Shown one piece after another: positions 1-8,973 of a DNA stretch of 64,000 bases. The position numbers and the translations under genes were made by a program. The notes under the pieces were generated by a model. It was not told the origin of the DNA. It saw only the letters and a program-made list of their open reading frames with translations, and searched no databases. Each line of letters starts with the position of its first letter. The first letter of the stretch is position 1. Source of the DNA: Flavobacterium sp. IB48 (GTDB taxonomy: Bacteria > Bacteroidota > Bacteroidia > Flavobacteriales > Flavobacteriaceae); assembly GCF_016405855.1 (NCBI RefSeq), contig NZ_JAEFCA010000001.1, forward strand, positions 904,107 through 968,106, given 5' to 3'.

Positions 1-172
1 GTAACATCCGCCTTTTTTATTGAAATAAATTCATGATTTTCAAAAACAAGCTTTATACGTCTTTAATCGGATATTGTTGCTTTTTATCTGATAAGTTTCT
101 ATGAAAAAAATATCCACCATACCTTTACAAGACCATAACATTAGTAGGTTAAGTTTATGGTAGATTTGGGGC

Positions 173-202
173 AAAAAAGGTGGAAGAATTTCCACCTTTT
201 TT
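173..202. terminator. Rho-independent terminator, possibly bidirectional
   Basis: Seven-base-pair stem (GGTGGAA at 179-185 with TTCCACC at 190-196) and a 4-nt loop, flanked by an A6 run on the left and a T6 run on the right, so it could work on either strand. It probably ends a gene lying to the left of the window. The rest of 1-270 holds no convincing gene. Confidence 0.7.
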
Positions 203-273
203 ATTTTTCTTTTTTTGAGAGAATAGATGAAAGAAAATAGAACAAAGATTATATAGACGAAATATGTACAGAT

Positions 274-307
274 AAAAAAAAAGACGAGCACAGTGCTCGT
301 CTTTTTT
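274..307 (-). terminator. Terminator of the superoxide dismutase gene
   Basis: Nine-base-pair perfect stem AGACGAGCA/TGCTCGTCT (282-290 with 294-302) with a 3-nt loop. An A run at 274-282 becomes the U-tract for minus-strand transcription. It lies about 25 bases past the stop codon of the superoxide dismutase gene. Confidence 0.8.
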
Positions 308-329
308 CTTTATTCTTTACTCTATTTTC

Positions 330-941
330 TTATTTGTCTAAAGCAAATCTTCTAGCAACTTCTGTCCAGTTAATTACACTGAAGAAAGCTTCAATATAAT
401 CTGGTCTTCTGTTTTGGTAGTTTAAGTAGTAAGCGTGCTCCCAAACATCCATTCCTAAGATTGGAGTTCCACCGTGACCAGCAACTTCTGGCATTAATGG
501 ATTATCTTGATTTGGAGTACCTACAACTTCTAATTTTCCTCCTTTTTGAACTGTTAACCAAGCCCATCCAGAACCAAATTGTGTTGCGCCAGCTTTAGCA
601 AATTTTGCTTTAAATTCTTCGAAAGATCCGAAAGAAGCTTCAATTGCAGCCAATAAATCTCCTGTTGGCAAACCTCCTCCGTTTGGAGACATTACAGTCC
701 AGAACAAGTTGTGGTTGTAGAAACCTCCACCATTGTTACGAACTGCAGCGTTAGATTTATCTAAATTGATTAAGATATTTTCGATTGTTTTTCCCTCTAA
801 ATCTGTTCCAGCGATTGCTGCGTTAAGATTTGTAGTATATGCATTGTGATGCTTTGTATGGTGGATTTCCATTGTACGCGCATCAATATGTGGTTCTAAT
901 GCATCGTATGCATATGGTAATTGTGGTAATTCAAAAGCCAT
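330..941 (-). CDS. sodA: Superoxide dismutase, Fe/Mn family, Mn-type signature
   Basis: 203 aa, the usual length for cytoplasmic bacterial Fe/Mn superoxide dismutases, which convert superoxide to hydrogen peroxide and oxygen. The metal ligands are visible: H27, H77 (in [11 protein letters not shown]), D165 and H169 (in [11 protein letters not shown]). The GGG before the second ligand histidine and the glutamine in NQDNPL (Q145) are the pattern of Mn enzymes; Fe enzymes carry a Gln/Ala arrangement instead. Members from Bacteroidetes can be cambialistic, so metal use is not proven. No signal peptide. It is a single-gene unit with its own terminator and a candidate promoter upstream. Confidence 0.95.
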   Translation of the reverse strand: MAFELPQLPYAYDALEPHIDARTMEIHHTKHHNAYTTNLNAAIAGTDLEGKTIENILINLDKSNAAVRNNGGGFYNHNLFWTVMSPNGGGLPTGDLLAAIEASFGSFEEFKAKFAKAGATQFGSGWAWLTVQKGGKLEVVGTPNQDNPLMPEVAGHGGTPILGMDVWEHAYYLNYQNRRPDYIEAFFSVINWTEVARRFALDK

Positions 942-978
942 GGTATTATGATTTTTATGGTTTATAAATAATTTATCC

Positions 979-1009
979 CAAATTTAGACATTTAACTTTG
1001 GAATTGAAA
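979..1009 (-). promoter_or_regulatory. Candidate promoter of sodA
   Basis: On the minus strand TAAATTTG (979-986) matches the Bacteroidetes -7 consensus TAnnTTTG about 38 nt before the start codon. The -33 element is poor (TTTC at 1006-1009 rather than TTG), so this is a candidate only. Confidence 0.4.
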
Positions 1010-1081
1010 ATACTATTTCGTTATAATTGAATTTAATTAACTGATAATTTACATTTTTATCACATAAACACCTGAAAATCT

Positions 1082-1759
1082 TTATTTTCCATTAAAAGTT
1101 GTCATAGTGTTTTCTAGACCTGCTGTTCCAAAAGTTCTAATTATTTCGGCAGAGGTTTCTAAACGTTCTGGCAGTTTTGCTTCTTCTTCAGCATTCCATT
1201 CTCCTAAAACATAATCCACCTGCTGTCCTTTTTTGAATTGATCACTGATCCCGAATCTAAAACGAGTATAATTTTGTGTATTTAAAACCAAATTGATGTT
1301 TTTAAGTCCGTTATGGCCTCCATCACTTCCTTTTGGCTTGATTCTAATTGTTCCGAATGACAGGTTTAAATCGTCTGTAATGACCAAAATATTCTCTAGC
1401 GGAATATTCTCTTTATCCATCCAATATTTTACCGCTTTACCGCTTAAATTCATGTAAGTGTTTGGCTTTAAAAGAAAAAAGGTTCTTCCTTTAAATTTGT
1501 ATTCTGCCATTGAACCTAATTTTACGGTTTCGAATGAAAGACTTTCTTTTTTAGCTAAAAAATCAAGCACTTTAAATCCGATATTATGTCTCGTGTTTAC
1601 GTATTCAGCTCCGATATTTCCTAATCCTACGATTAAATATTTTTTACTCACGTTTTTTATATTGTTTTTTTGGTGTTCGTGAACCTCCAGTTTCATAATG
1701 TCTTCTGCGTTCTCTTCTTTTGGTATTGATGAAAACAGTTTTGTTATCCATTTTATCAT
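1082..1759 (-). CDS. pth: Peptidyl-tRNA hydrolase
   Basis: 225 aa. Releases tRNA from prematurely dropped peptidyl-tRNA. The Pth fold starts near residue 40 with KKYLIVGLGNIGAEYVNTRHNIGF, containing the substrate-binding Asn and catalytic His of NTRHN. The second signature follows as ITDDLNL...GSDGGHNGLKNI with the catalytic Asp. Bacterial Pth is usually about 190 aa; here about 37 extra lysine- and glutamate-rich residues precede the domain. The chosen start is the first ATG of the frame; M22 (MKLEVHEH) is a possible alternative. It lies upstream of sodA but not in an obvious operon with it. Confidence 0.93.
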   Translation of the reverse strand: MIKWITKLFSSIPKEENAEDIMKLEVHEHQKNNIKNVSKKYLIVGLGNIGAEYVNTRHNIGFKVLDFLAKKESLSFETVKLGSMAEYKFKGRTFFLLKPNTYMNLSGKAVKYWMDKENIPLENILVITDDLNLSFGTIRIKPKGSDGGHNGLKNINLVLNTQNYTRFRFGISDQFKKGQQVDYVLGEWNAEEEAKLPERLETSAEIIRTFGTAGLENTMTTFNGK

Positions 1760-1784
1760 TAGGCAAAAATAGGACTAATTATTT

Positions 1785-2030
1785 TTAACCGCAAAGAGCG
1801 CGAAGGATTTACGCTAAGAAATAGTTTCTATCGAGATGTGCAAAGAACACAAAAAGAGTTCTCTCGCAGGTTAGTTGATCATACCGATTTATCTTGATTC
1901 CTTATTTCGTGTTGTTAGGCTGAGCGAAGTCGAAGCCTAACAAGAAACTCGACAATCTAAATTCCATACTTTGCGCGGACTTCGACTTCTCTCAGCCTGA
2001 CAACGATGAAAAAAACTTAGTCTCTCAGCA
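1785..2030. repeat. Intergenic palindromic repeat region (REP-like)
   Basis: The 345-base gap between pth and rplY holds no gene. It contains a fragment of the 'CGCAAAGA' type repeat (about 1789-1830) and an inverted repeat whose arms 1912-1935 and 1979-2003 carry GGCTGAGCGAAGTCGAAGC and its complement. This is the same core as in the elements at 41301 and 45018. Confidence 0.65.
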
Positions 2031-2051
2031 TCTTAGAAACTTAGAATCTTC

Positions 2052-2083
2052 AAAAAAAAAGCCCCAATCGTAAGATTGAGGCT
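2052..2083 (-). terminator. Terminator of rplY
   Basis: Stem 2061-2069 with 2074-2082 and a 4-nt loop. On the minus strand the one imperfect position becomes a G-U pair. The A9 run at 2052-2060 becomes a U-tract on that strand, which assigns the signal to rplY. Confidence 0.8.
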
Positions 2084-2104
2084 TTTTGTATTGAGTGAAA
2101 AAAA

Positions 2105-2716
2105 TTATTTTTTCTTTCCTTTTGCAGGAGCTTTTGCAGCTTTTGCAGCTTCTTGAGCAGCTTTCATAGCAGCACGAGAAATTCTCACTTGACAAACAAC
2201 TGTGTTGTCTGGGTGCATAATTTTGTACTCTGGTTTTCCAACTTTAGTAACATATAATTTGTTACCCATTTCAAGTGGAGTGATGTCAGCTTCAACGAAA
2301 TCAGGAAGATTTGCTGGTAAAGCTTTAACTTTTAATTTACGTTGGTTCAAACGTAAAACACCTCCCGCAAGAACACCTTTAGATGTACCAACGATTTTCA
2401 CAGGAACTTCCATTGTGATTTCTTTATCATCAAATAATTGGAAGAAGTCAATGTGTAAAATTTTGTCAGTAACTGGGTGAACTTGGATATCTTGCAAAAT
2501 TGCATTGAATGATTTTCCTTTTCCAAGCTCAATCACAACTGTGTGTGCATTTGGAGTGTAAACCAAGTTTTTGAACGCTGCAGCGTCTGCTGAGAAGTGT
2601 ACTGCTTGATTTCCTCCGTATAACACGCAAGGAACCGCTCCAGCATTACGTAAGGCTTTAGTTGACACTTTGCCCACGCTTTCTCTTTCTGATCCTTTAA
2701 TTGTAATCGATTTCAT
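2105..2716 (-). CDS. rplY: 50S ribosomal protein L25/general stress protein Ctc
   Basis: 203 aa, the long (Ctc) form: an N-terminal L25 5S-rRNA-binding domain (about 1-90, with VPCVLYGG) and a C-terminal beta domain (about 95-180, with [18 protein letters not shown]). It ends in an Ala/Lys-rich tail ([18 protein letters not shown]) suited to RNA contact. It binds 5S rRNA in the large subunit. It lies 107 nt downstream of prs on the same strand; this prs-rplY-pth order is common in bacteria and suggests co-transcription of at least prs and rplY. Confidence 0.95.
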   Translation of the reverse strand: MKSITIKGSERESVGKVSTKALRNAGAVPCVLYGGNQAVHFSADAAAFKNLVYTPNAHTVVIELGKGKSFNAILQDIQVHPVTDKILHIDFFQLFDDKEITMEVPVKIVGTSKGVLAGGVLRLNQRKLKVKALPANLPDFVEADITPLEMGNKLYVTKVGKPEYKIMHPDNTVVCQVRISRAAMKAAQEAAKAAKAPAKGKKK

Positions 2717-2823
2717 TGTAAAAAAATATAGTTATTAAATAAATATTCTTGTTTTCTGCAAGCTTTGAGCAATATGCTTTAGGCTTTTTTATGCAAAGTA
2801 AATAAGCTTGCGACTTACTGCTT

Positions 2824-3765
2824 TTACATAATGAATTTTCCACTGATGGAATTGTTGTGGTGAACCATCTGCATAACCTCTGCAAATAAAGGCGCGCAAC
2901 TTACCACTTTTATTTTCTTTGATTCTCTCTTTAACGGAATAGAATCTGTTACGATTAATTCTGTTAGTTTCGAATTTTCAATTTTCTCATACGCACCGCC
3001 AGATAAAATAGCGTGTGTACAAATTGCTCTTACACTTAGCGCTCCTTTTTCGATCATTAGGTCGGCAGCTTTCGCTAATGTTCCTCCCGTATCGATCATG
3101 TCGTCTACTAAGATTACGTTACGTCCTTTTACTTCACCAATAAGTTCCATAGTGTCGATAACGTTGGCTGCTTTTCTTTGTTTGTAACAGATAACTACAT
3201 CTGATGCTAAAAACTTAGAATAAGCATATGCTCTTTTTGAACCTCCCATATCTGGAGATGCAATTGTTAGATTTTCTAAATTTAAACTTTCTACGTATGG
3301 TAAAAAGATTGTAGATGCAAATAAATGATCTACTGGTTTTTCAAAGAATCCTTGAATTTGGTCTGCATGCAGATCCATTGTCATGATTCTTGTTGCTCCT
3401 GCAGCAGTTAATAGGTTTGCTACTAACTTTGCTCCAATCGGAACTCTTGGTTTGTCTTTTCTATCTTGTCTTGCCCAACCAAAATAAGGCATAACTGCTG
3501 TAATGTGTCTTGCTGATGCGCGTTTTGCAGCATCAATCATTAACAACAATTCCATCAGATTATCTGCACTTGGAAAAGTCGAACAAACGATAAATACTCG
3601 CAACCCTCTTATTGACTCTTCGTAAGACGGCTGAAATTCTCCGTCACTATACGTTGACATCGTTACTTTTCCTAACGGAATCCCGTAGTCTTTTGCAATT
3701 TTTTCTGCAAGATAAACACTTTGTGAACAAGCAAAAATTTTAGCTTCTGGTTCTAGGTGCGACAT
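2824..3765 (-). CDS. prs: Ribose-phosphate pyrophosphokinase
   Basis: 313 aa, normal family length. Transfers pyrophosphate from ATP to ribose 5-phosphate to give PRPP for nucleotide, histidine and tryptophan synthesis. Visible motifs: YSDGEFQPSYEESIRG near the N-terminus, the catalytic flexible-loop region PYFGWARQDRKDKPRVPIGAKL (described by its first residues), MDLHADQIQGFF for metal and ATP binding, and the PRPP loop VILVDDMIDTGGTL. Cytoplasmic. Transcribed divergently from the tRNA-Leu gene, leading into rplY. Confidence 0.97.
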   Translation of the reverse strand: MSHLEPEAKIFACSQSVYLAEKIAKDYGIPLGKVTMSTYSDGEFQPSYEESIRGLRVFIVCSTFPSADNLMELLLMIDAAKRASARHITAVMPYFGWARQDRKDKPRVPIGAKLVANLLTAAGATRIMTMDLHADQIQGFFEKPVDHLFASTIFLPYVESLNLENLTIASPDMGGSKRAYAYSKFLASDVVICYKQRKAANVIDTMELIGEVKGRNVILVDDMIDTGGTLAKAADLMIEKGALSVRAICTHAILSGGAYEKIENSKLTELIVTDSIPLKRESKKIKVVSCAPLFAEVMQMVHHNNSISGKFIM

Positions 3766-3883
3766 TGTAATGTGTTGTTTTATTCCGTTACGTTTAAAAA
3801 ATTCTACTTTATACCTGGATAAAGCGGAAGCGTATAAATGTCTCGGATGTAGTTAGTTGTGTGTGCTTCGTTTTAACGAGCTG

Positions 3884-3917
3884 CAAATTTATAAAATTTA
3901 TTGAACACTGAAAGCAA
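3884..3917 (-). promoter_or_regulatory. Candidate promoter of prs
   Basis: Minus-strand TAAATTTG (3884-3891) fits TAnnTTTG. A TTG (3915-3917 on the complementary strand) lies 23 nt further upstream, within the 17-23 nt spacing reported for Flavobacterium. The implied leader before prs is about 110 nt. Confidence 0.5.
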
Positions 3918-3957
3918 AAATTTAAGTATTTTTAGTAGTTCGTTTAAAATTATTTTT

Positions 3958-3965
3958 TACATTTG
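3958..3965 (+). promoter_or_regulatory. Candidate -7 box for the tRNA-Leu gene
   Basis: TACATTTG matches the TAnnTTTG consensus exactly and lies about 87 nt before the tRNA, back to back with the prs promoter. No clear TTG -33 element is present. Confidence 0.4.
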
Positions 3966-4051
3966 CACCGTGTTAAAGGAATGACGCCATTTATGACTTC
4001 ATTCTATTGCGTTAAAATAATTGATTTATCATTTATTTTTTCGTCTGCTAA

Positions 4052-4131
4052 GCCCGGATGGCGGAATTGGTAGACGCGCTGGTCTCAAACACCTGTGGGA
4101 AACCGTGCCGGTTCGACTCCGGCTCCGGGTA
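4052..4131 (+). tRNA. tRNA-Leu (anticodon CAA)
   Basis: Acceptor arms GCCCGGA (4052-4058) and TCCGGGT (4124-4130, closing with a G-U pair), followed by discriminator A. The leucine-type D arm GCGGAATTGGTAGACGC, a T arm with GTTCGACTCC, and a long class II variable arm are visible. The anticodon loop CTCAAAC gives CAA, decoding UUG. No CCA is encoded. A terminator follows directly, so the tRNA is probably a single-gene unit. Confidence 0.92.
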
Positions 4132-4135
4132 CTTA

Positions 4136-4167
4136 AAAACCTCTTCTTAACGGAAGAGGTTTTTTTA
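4136..4167 (+). terminator. Terminator of tRNA-Leu
   Basis: Nine-base-pair stem AACCTCTTC/GAAGAGGTT (4138-4146 with 4153-4161) followed by a T-run, five bases after the tRNA. Confidence 0.85.
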
Positions 4168-4197
4168 TTACCTTATTTCAAAACAACACTCCTGTGT

Positions 4198-4338
4198 CTA
4201 ATCCTTTGGTTTATGGATATGAGGTTTTAAAATTGGATGTTTTGGTTGATTTCGAGGAGCGACCCTTCTTCTTTCATCTGGTGTCCCGTCTGGTGTTTTA
4301 GGTTTTGGGCCTGGTTTAATTGCTTGAATTGCTTCCAT
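4198..4338 (-). CDS. Small proline/lysine-rich protein, hypothetical
   Basis: 46-codon ORF read from the minus strand: MEAIQAIKPGPKPKTPDG at the N-terminus, then an Arg-rich stretch (DERRRVAPRN) and a His/Pro/Lys-rich end (HIHKPKD). No signal peptide or membrane segment; strongly basic and probably disordered. It fills an otherwise empty gap between tRNA-Leu and the OsmC-like gene and has the codon texture of a real gene (A/T-ending codons, no rare clustering). Function unknown. Existence is inferred from composition and context, not from a recognised family. Confidence 0.45.
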   Translation of the reverse strand: MEAIQAIKPGPKPKTPDGTPDERRRVAPRNQPKHPILKPHIHKPKD

Positions 4339-4453
4339 AATTTAATTGTTTTAAAGTTAAAAAATCTTTCGTCGAGATTTAATAAATCTCTAAAGCAAAT
4401 AACCCGAATAGTCCCTTTAGAATATTACGGAAAACCATATTGATTTTTATTTT

Positions 4454-4924
4454 TTAAACAACTTTACAACTCGCCTCATGCAAAACAGGAAAATTGCATG
4501 AATTAGCAATAAAACATAGTTGGTTTGCTTTTTTATGAAGTTCTAAAGCCAATTCTATTTTATATGAGTTTCCAATCGTAACATTTGGATTCAATCTAAC
4601 TTCTGTAAAACTCCCGCTTCCATCTTGATTTACTTCTAAAGTTGCTTCAGCATTATCTGAATATTCTAAAACTTCTATTCCGTTTTGGGAGCAGACATAT
4701 AAGTATGACATCATGTGACAAGAAACTAAACTGCTCAATAATAAATCTTCTGGATTATATAATACTGGATCGCCTTTGAAGGCTTTTGCGGCTGAAATAT
4801 CTAAAACGGGTTTTCCTTCAATTTGAATTTGATGGTTTTTGGTGTAAATTTTTGAAGTTGTATTTTCTGAACTTTTGTTTGAAATCCAACTTAACGATGC
4901 TTTAAATAGATGTTTATATGCCAT
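4454..4924 (-). CDS. OsmC family protein (peroxiredoxin-like)
   Basis: 156 aa, standard length for the OsmC/Ohr superfamily, thiol-dependent enzymes that reduce organic hydroperoxides. The two conserved cysteines are present in their usual settings: SSLVSCHMMSYLYVC near residue 70 and CFIANSCNFPVLHEA close to the C-terminus. The sequence resembles the YhfA/OsmC branch more than Ohr. Cytoplasmic, no signal peptide. It stands alone downstream of the large secreted protein gene. Confidence 0.85.
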   Translation of the reverse strand: MAYKHLFKASLSWISNKSSENTTSKIYTKNHQIQIEGKPVLDISAAKAFKGDPVLYNPEDLLLSSLVSCHMMSYLYVCSQNGIEVLEYSDNAEATLEVNQDGSGSFTEVRLNPNVTIGNSYKIELALELHKKANQLCFIANSCNFPVLHEASCKVV

Positions 4925-4966
4925 TTTTTTACTTTTTTACCATTGCAGAATATGCCTTAGTATGTT

Positions 4967-7900
4967 TTACCTCTTTAAACTAAAATGCCCCTTAAAGATT
5001 CTTCCGTCTTCTAGTTGAATTGAATACCAATAATCTGCTGAAGGCATTTGCTGTCCTAAATATGTTCCGTCCCAACCTTCTCCTATTGGATTAATTTGTT
5101 TTATAAATTTACCATAGCGATCAAAAATTTGTACACTAGTCTTTGAGGTGAATATAGGATTTATTCCTTTTAAATTCCATGTATCATTATACCCGTCTTG
5201 ATTGGGAGTAAAATAATTAGGAATTCCTAAAATTGCAACTTCTTGTGCAACAACACCGCAACCATTTAAGTCTTTAACAAAAACATTGTGTATTCCTGCA
5301 GGCACATTTGTAAATATATTGCTTGTTTGATAATCACCATTTTTATCATCCAAAGAAAAAACATAATCGCCAGCACCAGTAGCCAAAACTGTTATCGCAT
5401 TATCTGAAGACATATCGACAACTTCTATTTCTAATGTTGCTTTATCAGATGCATTTACTGTAATGGTTCTTGTTGCAGAACACCCTTCGTTATCAAGCAC
5501 TTCTACTTTATAAATTCCTTTTTTATTTACAGTCAAATCATAATTGTTTTCTCTTTCAATTAAATTACCATTAAATGTCCAGCTATAGCTATAATTTCCT
5601 TTTTGAGTTTCATCTAATAAACCTGCATTGATAATTTTTGTAAAAGTTGGCAGATCACTGCACACCAGCTCCTCTCCTTCTAATTTAATAACCGGTTTTG
5701 GTCGTACAATAAACGGAATAATTGTACTGGCAATACAAGAAGAATTTAAAGGATTGCTAACTTCAACCTTTATATTTTGAGAAGAAGTAATAAAAGGGTT
5801 GGGCAACGGACTCGGCAATTCAATATTATTACCATCTGAATATTTTACAATCATTCCGGTTTGTCCTCCAAGAATTGTATTTTGAAAATCAGAAGTGTCA
5901 AACGCGTATTTTCCGTCTTGCAGAGCTGGATCTACTTCATCATCACAAACAGTAGTTAAGGATGCGTCAATAGAAAAAGCTTGAGGCAAGTCATCAACGA
6001 TAAACTTCAAAGTACTTGCAAAAGAACAAGATGGTAAATTATTATTGCTAACAACAACACTTATTGTTTGTGTCGATGTTATAAAAGGATTTGGCAACGG
6101 ACTTGATAACTCATTATTATTTTGATCAAAATACGAAACTGTAACATTGTTCAAACCATTCAATAAATTGTTTTCAATTGCTGATGTATCAAAGGCATAT
6201 AATCCGTCATGATCATCGTCACAATGAATTTGTTCCATTGGTTGTATTAATGGAATTGGTTCAATCGTAAGGGTAATGCAATTTTCTAACCCTAAACAGT
6301 CATTACTTAATTTATTATCTACACGTACATAAATATCTTGAGTATTTGGAGATCCTGTATTTCTATAATTTGAGATGTCTAAAATATTATTTTTCTCTGC
6401 AAGTGCATCCGATAAATTTGTATAAAACGTAATATCTAACTGCTGTCCCGCTGGAAATATATTTTGAATTTGATTGGTTACGTCACTAAAATCAAAAGAT
6501 GCAATTCCGTCTGTATTTGTACCTAAAATTGCATCATCACATTGCACAAAGCTTTTTCTAAAAGATTTTGGTATTTGAGTTGTAGATACAATAAGATTTA
6601 ATTGTGCGGTTCTGTAACATCCATTTTTATTGGTTACACGAACAAATACTCTGTCGACACTAGCAACCTGATTAATATAATTTGTTGTATTCAAAATAGG
6701 ATTAGTACTATTTTGTGCATCTTGGGCAGTTTTAAAAAAAGAAATATCTTCATTGTTTAAATTGGAAGTTATTTTACTGATGGATTCTTCTAAATTAAAA
6801 GCACTAAAACCATCAATATTATCATCACATTGCTTTAAATCAATTGCATTATTGATATCTGGCAAAACCAAAACTTCAATTTTGAATGAAGTAACCGCTA
6901 CACAATTGGGATTATCTTTATTAACCAATTTGACAAAAATAGTTTCTTTTAAGTTTGTGTTTTGATAATTTTCTGGAGTAAGAATAGGCTGTGTTAAGGT
7001 TTCATCTTTATAATAGGATAAGAGAAATTGCATCGCTGACTGCCCGTTTAAAATTGCCGTAGCTCTTTGAGTCAAATCAAAAATAACTTTACCATCATTG
7101 TCACTTCCAAAACTTGAATTATCGCATGAAACTAAATCCTGAATTGCTGTGGATAAATTAGGAAATGGCGTGTCAAATACATCAATTTTAAAAGTTGTGA
7201 TGCTTTTACATTCTGTATTGTTTTTATTTGAAACTTCGGCAGTTATAGTTTCCTCCTGATAAGAAACCGAATTAATGTAATTTTCAGGTGAATCAATTAT
7301 TTTATTATTAGAAAAATAATTTACTATAAACAAATCAGAATCTTGTCCATTTAATATAGCTTTGTTCTGCGTAGTTAAGTCAAAAGAATACAACCCATCA
7401 TTATCGTTGTCGCAAACTAATACGTTTTGAGGTTGGGTTGCTACAGGTATTTCTGAAATATGAACCTCTTTTTTCCTTTTGAGGTTTTTTCCAAGTGCAC
7501 TTGTAGCAGATACAGAGACAATATATTTTCCTGCTGAAGTATACGTATGAGAAGGATTTTTATCTGTGCTTGTAGTCCCATCACCAAAATCCCAAACTAT
7601 AGACACAAGATTTTGACTGCCTGTTAATGAAAACGAGGTGTTTTCTCCCAAACAATTATTCTTTGTTTTTATTGAAAAATCAAGTACTGACCTTACAAAC
7701 TGTGGGAGATCTGCATTAGTTTCTCCAAAGATATTAAGAGCCGTTGGATTATAATTGCAACTTGGCCCCACATTATCAGGGTCATTAATAACACCCAAGG
7801 CATAAGAATTGGTAAATGAAAGATATATTTTGCCATCGGGAGCATATTGCAAAGACCCCATAGAACCGTAAAATCCCATATTGTGACCGCTACCTATAAT

Positions 7901-8779
7901 TTTTTCAGTAGACTGAATATTTGAAGCCGTTAAATCGTATTGAATTAATTGATTTTTATATATATCTGATCTGGTTGTATATAAAACATCTCCTGAAGGA
8001 GAAAATTCAACTCCATAACAGTCATAATGATTATTTATAATCTGTGGATTAGATATTAATCCGTTATTGACATCAAAGTCAAATAAAGTTGTTCCTGCAC
8101 CATAGGCTGCCATTGCAATTTTTGATCCATCTGGTGAAAACTTTAAATATCCTGAAAAAAACAAACCTCCATCATTTGCAGATTTAGAGCTACTTACTAT
8201 TGGATTAGTGATAATTCCCGCAGAAGTAATACTGTAAACATAAAATTTGTCATCAATTTCATTATGGAGAATAAACCAGTAATCGATATCATTTGGTTTT
8301 TTTATAGCCGCTATATTTCTGCAAGTACCAGTTGCAATTGGTACATTTTTATTGACAGTCACATCTCCTAATCCGCCATTTAAATTCATATCTACTTCTG
8401 TGTATTTTGTAGACGAATTCATGTTTATATCTAATCCAGGACTTGTTATTATATAATAAATATTATTTGATCCTGGTTTGGGAATTATAATTGTTGATTG
8501 GCCTATTACATAACTGCCTCCTAAATTGCTTCCGTTTGACATTTTATTATGAAGCTTGTCCCAAACAACCACTCCGTTAGTATAAAATAACAATTCTCCG
8601 TTTGCATTAGAAATACTCGAACATCCGCCATCTGCATACATTTGGCTGTCTTTTAAAGAAACTGGTGATACACCATTAAAATCAACCCCTGACAAATCTC
8701 CAAAATACCAAATGTTTGCCTCTCCTTGTGCATAACAACCTAACGAAAAAAAGAAAATTACGGATAATATTTTTAGCAT
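4967..8779 (-). CDS. Large secreted PKD/repeat protein with type B (gliding-motility-associated) T9SS sorting domain
   Basis: 1270 aa from the ATG at 8779, which gives a clean signal peptide (MLKILSVIFFFSLGCYAQ); an earlier in-frame ATG at 8812 would add 11 residues before it. Order: signal peptide; a propeller-like region (about 20-375; 'NGELLFYTNGVVVWDK'); a PKD domain (about 390-450; 'IVWDFGDGTTSTDKNPSHTY'); six degenerate repeats of about 90-110 aa each opening with a Cys-Asp cluster followed by 'DGxxxFD'; then a C-terminal type B domain ('PNYFTPNQDGYNDTW ... VQIFDRYG ... GWDGTYLGQ') ending in KGHFSLKR. Such proteins cross the outer membrane through the type IX system and are usually surface adhesins or filaments. 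The ligand is unknown. Confidence 0.85.
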   Translation of the reverse strand: MLKILSVIFFFSLGCYAQGEANIWYFGDLSGVDFNGVSPVSLKDSQMYADGGCSSISNANGELLFYTNGVVVWDKLHNKMSNGSNLGGSYVIGQSTIIIPKPGSNNIYYIITSPGLDINMNSSTKYTEVDMNLNGGLGDVTVNKNVPIATGTCRNIAAIKKPNDIDYWFILHNEIDDKFYVYSITSAGIITNPIVSSSKSANDGGLFFSGYLKFSPDGSKIAMAAYGAGTTLFDFDVNNGLISNPQIINNHYDCYGVEFSPSGDVLYTTRSDIYKNQLIQYDLTASNIQSTEKIIGSGHNMGFYGSMGSLQYAPDGKIYLSFTNSYALGVINDPDNVGPSCNYNPTALNIFGETNADLPQFVRSVLDFSIKTKNNCLGENTSFSLTGSQNLVSIVWDFGDGTTSTDKNPSHTYTSAGKYIVSVSATSALGKNLKRKKEVHISEIPVATQPQNVLVCDNDNDGLYSFDLTTQNKAILNGQDSDLFIVNYFSNNKIIDSPENYINSVSYQEETITAEVSNKNNTECKSITTFKIDVFDTPFPNLSTAIQDLVSCDNSSFGSDNDGKVIFDLTQRATAILNGQSAMQFLLSYYKDETLTQPILTPENYQNTNLKETIFVKLVNKDNPNCVAVTSFKIEVLVLPDINNAIDLKQCDDNIDGFSAFNLEESISKITSNLNNEDISFFKTAQDAQNSTNPILNTTNYINQVASVDRVFVRVTNKNGCYRTAQLNLIVSTTQIPKSFRKSFVQCDDAILGTNTDGIASFDFSDVTNQIQNIFPAGQQLDITFYTNLSDALAEKNNILDISNYRNTGSPNTQDIYVRVDNKLSNDCLGLENCITLTIEPIPLIQPMEQIHCDDDHDGLYAFDTSAIENNLLNGLNNVTVSYFDQNNNELSSPLPNPFITSTQTISVVVSNNNLPSCSFASTLKFIVDDLPQAFSIDASLTTVCDDEVDPALQDGKYAFDTSDFQNTILGGQTGMIVKYSDGNNIELPSPLPNPFITSSQNIKVEVSNPLNSSCIASTIIPFIVRPKPVIKLEGEELVCSDLPTFTKIINAGLLDETQKGNYSYSWTFNGNLIERENNYDLTVNKKGIYKVEVLDNEGCSATRTITVNASDKATLEIEVVDMSSDNAITVLATGAGDYVFSLDDKNGDYQTSNIFTNVPAGIHNVFVKDLNGCGVVAQEVAILGIPNYFTPNQDGYNDTWNLKGINPIFTSKTSVQIFDRYGKFIKQINPIGEGWDGTYLGQQMPSADYWYSIQLEDGRIFKGHFSLKR

Positions 8780-8973
8780 AAATGATACAATAATTCGCGT
8801 AAAAATAAACATTTACACTAAAGAATATCAAATAATAATTCCTATTAAGATCTTCATTTTTTCTTAAAATTAGAACTAAACAATTCTTTTGAACAGAAAC
8901 CTTAAAAATAGTTTTTGTTTTATAATTTTCTGATAGATTTAAAAACCGTTGCTATAAAATTTATTCCAGTAAA

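Noticed and set aside
40..291. 83-aa minus-strand frame at the left edge
   Set aside because: It spans two clear terminator hairpins and has a low-complexity Phe/Ile/Lys composition; no protein-like pattern.
4021..4230. 69-aa plus-strand frame
   Set aside because: It runs across the tRNA-Leu gene and its terminator.
4237..4443. 68-aa plus-strand frame opposite the proline-rich ORF
   Set aside because: Cys/Trp/Phe-rich composition typical of the antisense of a Pro/Lys/Arg-rich frame; the minus-strand reading is preferred.
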